Source: Celoporthe dispersa
Lineage: Eukaryota > Ascomycota > Sordariomycetes > Diaporthales > Cryphonectriaceae
NCBI GenBank assembly: GCA_016584495.1
Contig: WAID01000013.1
Location: 2,170,001-2,234,000 of the forward strand
Direction of reading: 5' to 3'
Length of the DNA stretch: 64,000 nt
Shown here one piece after another: positions 60,142 through 64,000 of the stretch. A program made the position numbers and the translations under genes. A model generated the notes under the pieces. It was not told where the DNA came from, searched no databases, and saw only the letters and a list, made by a program, of their open reading frames with translations. Every line of letters starts with the position of its first letter. The stretch's first letter is position 1.

Positions 60142-61656
60142 CCGAAGCTATCAATATAGTGTACCGATGGTACCAGGATGCAAAGAAGTGCTATGTTCCC
60201 CTTGCTAGTATTTCGACCCGATCAAGAGATTTGTAGGAGTTGGAATTTCCAATTGCCGATGGTTTCCTCGCAGGTAGACGCTGCAGAAGCTTACCAAGAA
60301 GCAAGAGCTTCCCTGGGCAACACATACAAAAGTGACAGGAACCTCGTAGACTAAATTTGCAGAGCTCTCAGTCCAACCTGCTGAAATCCATGCCGCTCGT
60401 GGTGGATCGAGGAGCGGGAGACTACTTGCACAGTAATCGAGTGAAACTACTTAGTCCATTAAATTATTAATTCCACTGATCTTGAAGTCTAACAAGAGCA
60501 CTAGTTTCTACCAAAATCCTAGACACTGTAAGTACTTATTAGAGGAGCATGTGCTTGTAGCTACCACGGTCAGACCCACTGGGAGCATTCAATCGCTGTT
60601 ACTGCTGCACTACAAGCAAAGACTAGTATGTAAGACCGAGGGTCTTACACTGCTCTCACATATATAGCTAGACAGGACAGAACAGGCAGGTTTGTAACAG
60701 TAGCCCAGCAAGTACGTGAGGCTACACCATCGCTATACCTCCTTCTTACTTGTGTAGCTGCTTCCAATTTTACTTCGCTCCAATGTGATTGTCAACGTAC
60801 CACAAGGACTGGAGTTTGAGAAAACTTGAAACATGAGACTGGTGACGTTTTCGTCTCTAGGCTGTGACAGCCCTTTCAACCTTGCCCATCGACAAGATCA
60901 TTATCTTCTATCGCCCACTGCGCTTGGCAGGCTTCGTCAGTGCTAACTACTACGCATGGGGCTTATGAGTGTCTCAAAGACATATCTAGACTTTCTTTGA
61001 GAGATTCGGGACTTTTAAGTGTCAAATTCACGTCGAGACGCGCTTACACACCGGTTTGGGTGCTCTAAGCAAAGTCTCTCCTATTCTGGAGGACTCATAT
61101 CACGATGAGCAGTAAGTTGATTCCGGCAGACCACCATTGTAATGCGGTAATGCAGTGAAAAGTAAAGATATATAGAGGTGGCTGGACAGGCGGTGTGGCC
61201 GACCAGGGTGATCGGAATGGGGGTGCTTAGACTTATAGCAAGGAGAGCTGTAAGGACCAACGCCGAGCGCTTGATAGTGATACGAGATATTCCCAGAATG
61301 TAAGCCTGCCTGTGTTCTTGCATTGGCTAACCCCGCGCTGTTGACGTGGCTCGCTGTCGCAGGTAGCCACCGAGGTCACCCCTCGCGTAATTAGTCATCA
61401 CTCATCAGCACACACTACATTTGCAGTAATGTAAGTCACGCGTGCGGCACTGCAGAGCCTCGCTTGGCGTCGGACCCCTCTTGCCCTTGTTCTCTGCTCT
61501 CCGCTGCGTGTCGCAACTGGAAACAGAGACCAGACCGCACTGTATCGTCCGTTGCAAGCCAGGCCATGCACAGGTATCCCGCTGCTTCTCCCTCGCACCA
61601 CCGAAGCAAGCAATCCATGTTCGAAGATTATTGATTAAGCCGAGCCTTTACAACTG
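60142..61656. other. Gene-free stretch between NLR and HET genes
   Basis: 1.5 kb, AT-richer than the coding flanks, with no supported gene. It contains a perfect short inverted repeat at 60629-60649 and a tatata about 10 bases further on. It may hold a decayed repeat. Confidence 0.5.
60629..60649. repeat. Perfect 9-bp inverted repeat, 3-base loop
   Basis: tgtaagacc, gag, ggtcttaca. The outer TGT...ACA and the nearby TATA-like and A/G-rich sequence recall the edge of some fungal LTRs, but no second copy is seen in the window. Confidence 0.6.
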
Positions 61657-63817
61657 ATGGATCATAGACGAGGGACGGAATGGATGCGATCGAAGAGCCT
61701 GGCGGCACTAATGCCGGGGAAGTCGCAGCGGCGGACGAGAGATGAGAAGGGCGGCGTGTCAGAGACGAAAAGAGAGCCACTCAAAGGAGACCACATGGTC
61801 ATGCAGGCGCCATACTCTTCCATACGACTATCAAGTCCAGATTCGATCCGAGTATTGATCGTGTCCGCATCCGACAACAGGGACAGCGAAATCTACTGCC
61901 GCCTGGCCGAGATACGCCTCTCCGAGGTTCCTGACGGCGACGATGGGTACACAGCTCTCTCGTATGTCTGGGGCACGCAAGACCGCAACTCTGAGATATG
62001 GATCGGGACAGATAAGTGCCGCATCAACCCCAATCTTGAGTCGGCATTGCGCCATCTGCGCCGCCAGGACCGTCCAATCCAGCTCTGGGTCGATGCGCTC
62101 TGTATCAACCAGACAGACCTTCTCGAGCGCAACCATCAGGTACAGCAGATGCGCAGCATATACGCCGCAGCCTCGGAGACAGTCATCTACCTCGGAGACC
62201 AGGATGGTGGCAACACTGGTCTCTCTGCTTGGAACTTTCTCGAGCGGAACAGCTCCTGGGCCTGGAATGACAGCCAGTGCCGTGACTATACAGTTGCTGC
62301 AAGACTGGAGAATCTCGACTGTTTTCGCGGGGAACTGAGGGATGTCGAGATCGACGTACTGTCTCGACCGTGGTTCCGAAGACTTTGGGTGTTTCAGGAG
62401 GCCGTGGTCTCGAGATACCTGTCCATACAGTGCGGTCTCCGGCGGATCGCCTGGGATGACTTCTGCGCGTCAGTCCTGCTGTCTCCAAAATTTCACGACC
62501 GATACGGCTTTAGTCTCCTGAACCTCAACAAAGCAGGTATTGTGCGAGATATTGCTCTCTCACGCCGCGAGTATCTGAGCAGCCAAGGTCTCCACCAGCT
62601 GCTGCCGACCTGGAAGGTACCAAAGGCGTCGGACACCTCGTCCGACGGCTTAACTATCTTGAGATTACTTGCAAGAACAAGATACCTCCAGGCCTCGGAC
62701 GCAAGAGACAAGATCTTTGGCCTGCTGGGCATAGCCACCGATATCGATGCAGACGAGCCTGGGTTCGCCATCGACTACCGCGTACACCACTACGACCTGT
62801 ATGTCCGATTCGCAAAACACATCATCAAAACCATGAGATCATTCGACATCATCTCATACGCGAATTCCGCCGCGGAATCGACCTTACCTGGACCACATCT
62901 GCCATCTTGGGTGCCCAACTGGAACTACGAGGGTATTGTATCCTATAGCAGCGACCGCACTATCCTGGAGACCCTCCCAGAAGAGACACCGATACAGAAG
63001 CAAGCTCGCCAGAATCGCATCCTCACCTCTTGGTACACTGATAAAAATGGCGTTGGACTTGTATCACCGGGGCGGATCATTGGCCGGATCATGGACTATA
63101 CCGTACCACTGCAGCTGTTTGGACTGGACGAGGTCGCATTTGAAGCGCAGAGAGTCAGCGCAAGCCAAGGAGACGATACATTCCATCCCATCATGGCACT
63201 ATGGATTGAAAGACTGTTCTTTGACAGTAGATTTGCTGTCAATGACGACTCTGATGATACATCAGCCGACGAAATAGACCCACAGACTCTCCGAAGTGTC
63301 GCCATTGGAAGTGGACATATTTATAAAGACCATGAGCGGAAGACATGGTTCTATTCTCATCTGGATCGCGCCAGGATGCAGGACCTCACCTCTGTCGAGC
63401 ACCACCTGCACGCCAGAGGACGCCAGACCGCCAGCTGGTCGGGCGGCAACAACCAGAGCCGTGGTTCCCATCGTAGATGGGGAATCGATTGTAGACGGCA
63501 AGAGACTAGCCATTTGTCTTACGACGGAGGCCCCGTTCAAGCAGCTAGCCCTTATGCCCGAACTGGCAAGGTCAGGAGACTTGATTGTTCAACTAAACGG
63601 CTCACGTGTGCCATATGTTGTCAGGCCTCATAGAGCGAGGTACTGGTGGAGCAGGATTCTCAACAGGAGGAACAGAATTGTCAACAAGAAGCAGGAGTTT
63701 GTGGAGACGTGGTCGACTGTGAAGACGTTGCGATGCAGGCTTCTTGGCGAGTGCGTGCTCAACGGATTCGAGGAGTTTCCTGAAGACACGATGCGGACGA
63801 CTGTCACCATATATTAA
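61657..63817 (+). CDS. HET-domain protein (heterokaryon incompatibility family)
   Basis: HET-domain proteins trigger cell death on contact with genetically different strains in several fungi. The domain (about residues 95-250) shows its three usual blocks: GYTALSYVWGTQDRN; IQLWVDALCINQTDLLER with QVQQMRSIYAAASETVIYLG; and LSRPWFRRLWVFQEAVVS. The C-terminal half has ARDKIFGLLGIATD and PSWVPNWNYE, common in this class. One extra base is inferred between about 63300 and 63430: the downstream frame with VDGKRLAICLT, MPELARSGDLIV and GSRVPYVVRP is the one that matches the family and runs to TAA at 63817. Bridged length is 719 residues. No intron is needed. An alternative is a short unrecognised intron at the same place. 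Confidence 0.85.
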
Positions 63818-64000
63818 TAGATGACAATTATAATATACTTCACGAGGAGATCTGTTATTCGTCGTGACTGCTTCAGGCTCGAGGCACTCACGAGAAGCAT
63901 GGAGCAATCTGTCACACAGCTGTGGACACAACCACCAGCATTATCTAGCTTTTAGAACAGGACCTGGCTATACGACAATACCAAGACCAGTAGACATCAT
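63818..64000. other. Right edge, no feature
   Basis: 183 bases downstream of the HET gene; nothing supported. Confidence 0.6.

Overview
The window is nuclear DNA from a filamentous ascomycete (Pezizomycotina, most likely a Sordariomycete). Genes carry short spliceosomal introns (GT...AG, mostly 50-150 bases) and are densely packed on both strands. Families typical of moulds are present: a Fig1 mating protein, a DUF6601 protein, a HET-domain protein, a fungal NLR and a Zn(II)2Cys6 regulator. No rRNA, tRNA, CRISPR array or intact transposon was recognised.

Left part (1-18 kb) is housekeeping. It holds a class I sirtuin (Sir2/Hst1 type), a SCY1-family pseudokinase, a mitochondrial branched-chain aminotransferase, a small complex I subunit, the Dna2 nuclease-helicase and a conserved membrane protein of unknown role. 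From 18.5 to 28.3 kb lie a giant SF1 helicase / NFX1 zinc finger / triple CbxX-type AAA+ fusion (about 2,270 residues) and, divergently transcribed from it, a conserved fungal protein of unknown function. A 4.7 kb gene-free leader then precedes a Zn(II)2Cys6 transcription factor (32.9-35.6 kb). From 37.2 to 40.8 kb is a secreted protein with silk-like Gly-Ala repeats and acidic Pro-Thr-Glu repeats. From 42.4 to 48.6 kb are a GNAT acetyltransferase, the tRNA 2'-O-methyltransferase Trm7, the ribosome-assembly helicase Mak5 and Fig1.

The right 15 kb is accessory in character: an ankyrin/CorA-like membrane protein, a wrecked transcription factor gene, a DUF6601 protein, a hydrolase-NACHT-ankyrin NLR with nearly identical ankyrin units, and a HET-domain gene. 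The NLR and HET genes are families tied to non-self recognition and programmed cell death in fungi, so this end looks like an immunity/incompatibility neighbourhood.

A technical feature dominates the reading. At least fifteen single-base frame breaks, mostly inside short homopolymers, interrupt nine otherwise convincing genes. In eight of the nine, removing or adding one base at each site makes the spliced length an exact multiple of three. The ninth is Dna2, whose first intron could not be resolved; there only the final exon was tested, and it closes exactly. This points to assembly indels rather than pseudogenes. Coordinates for those genes span the breaks, and no corrected sequence is given.
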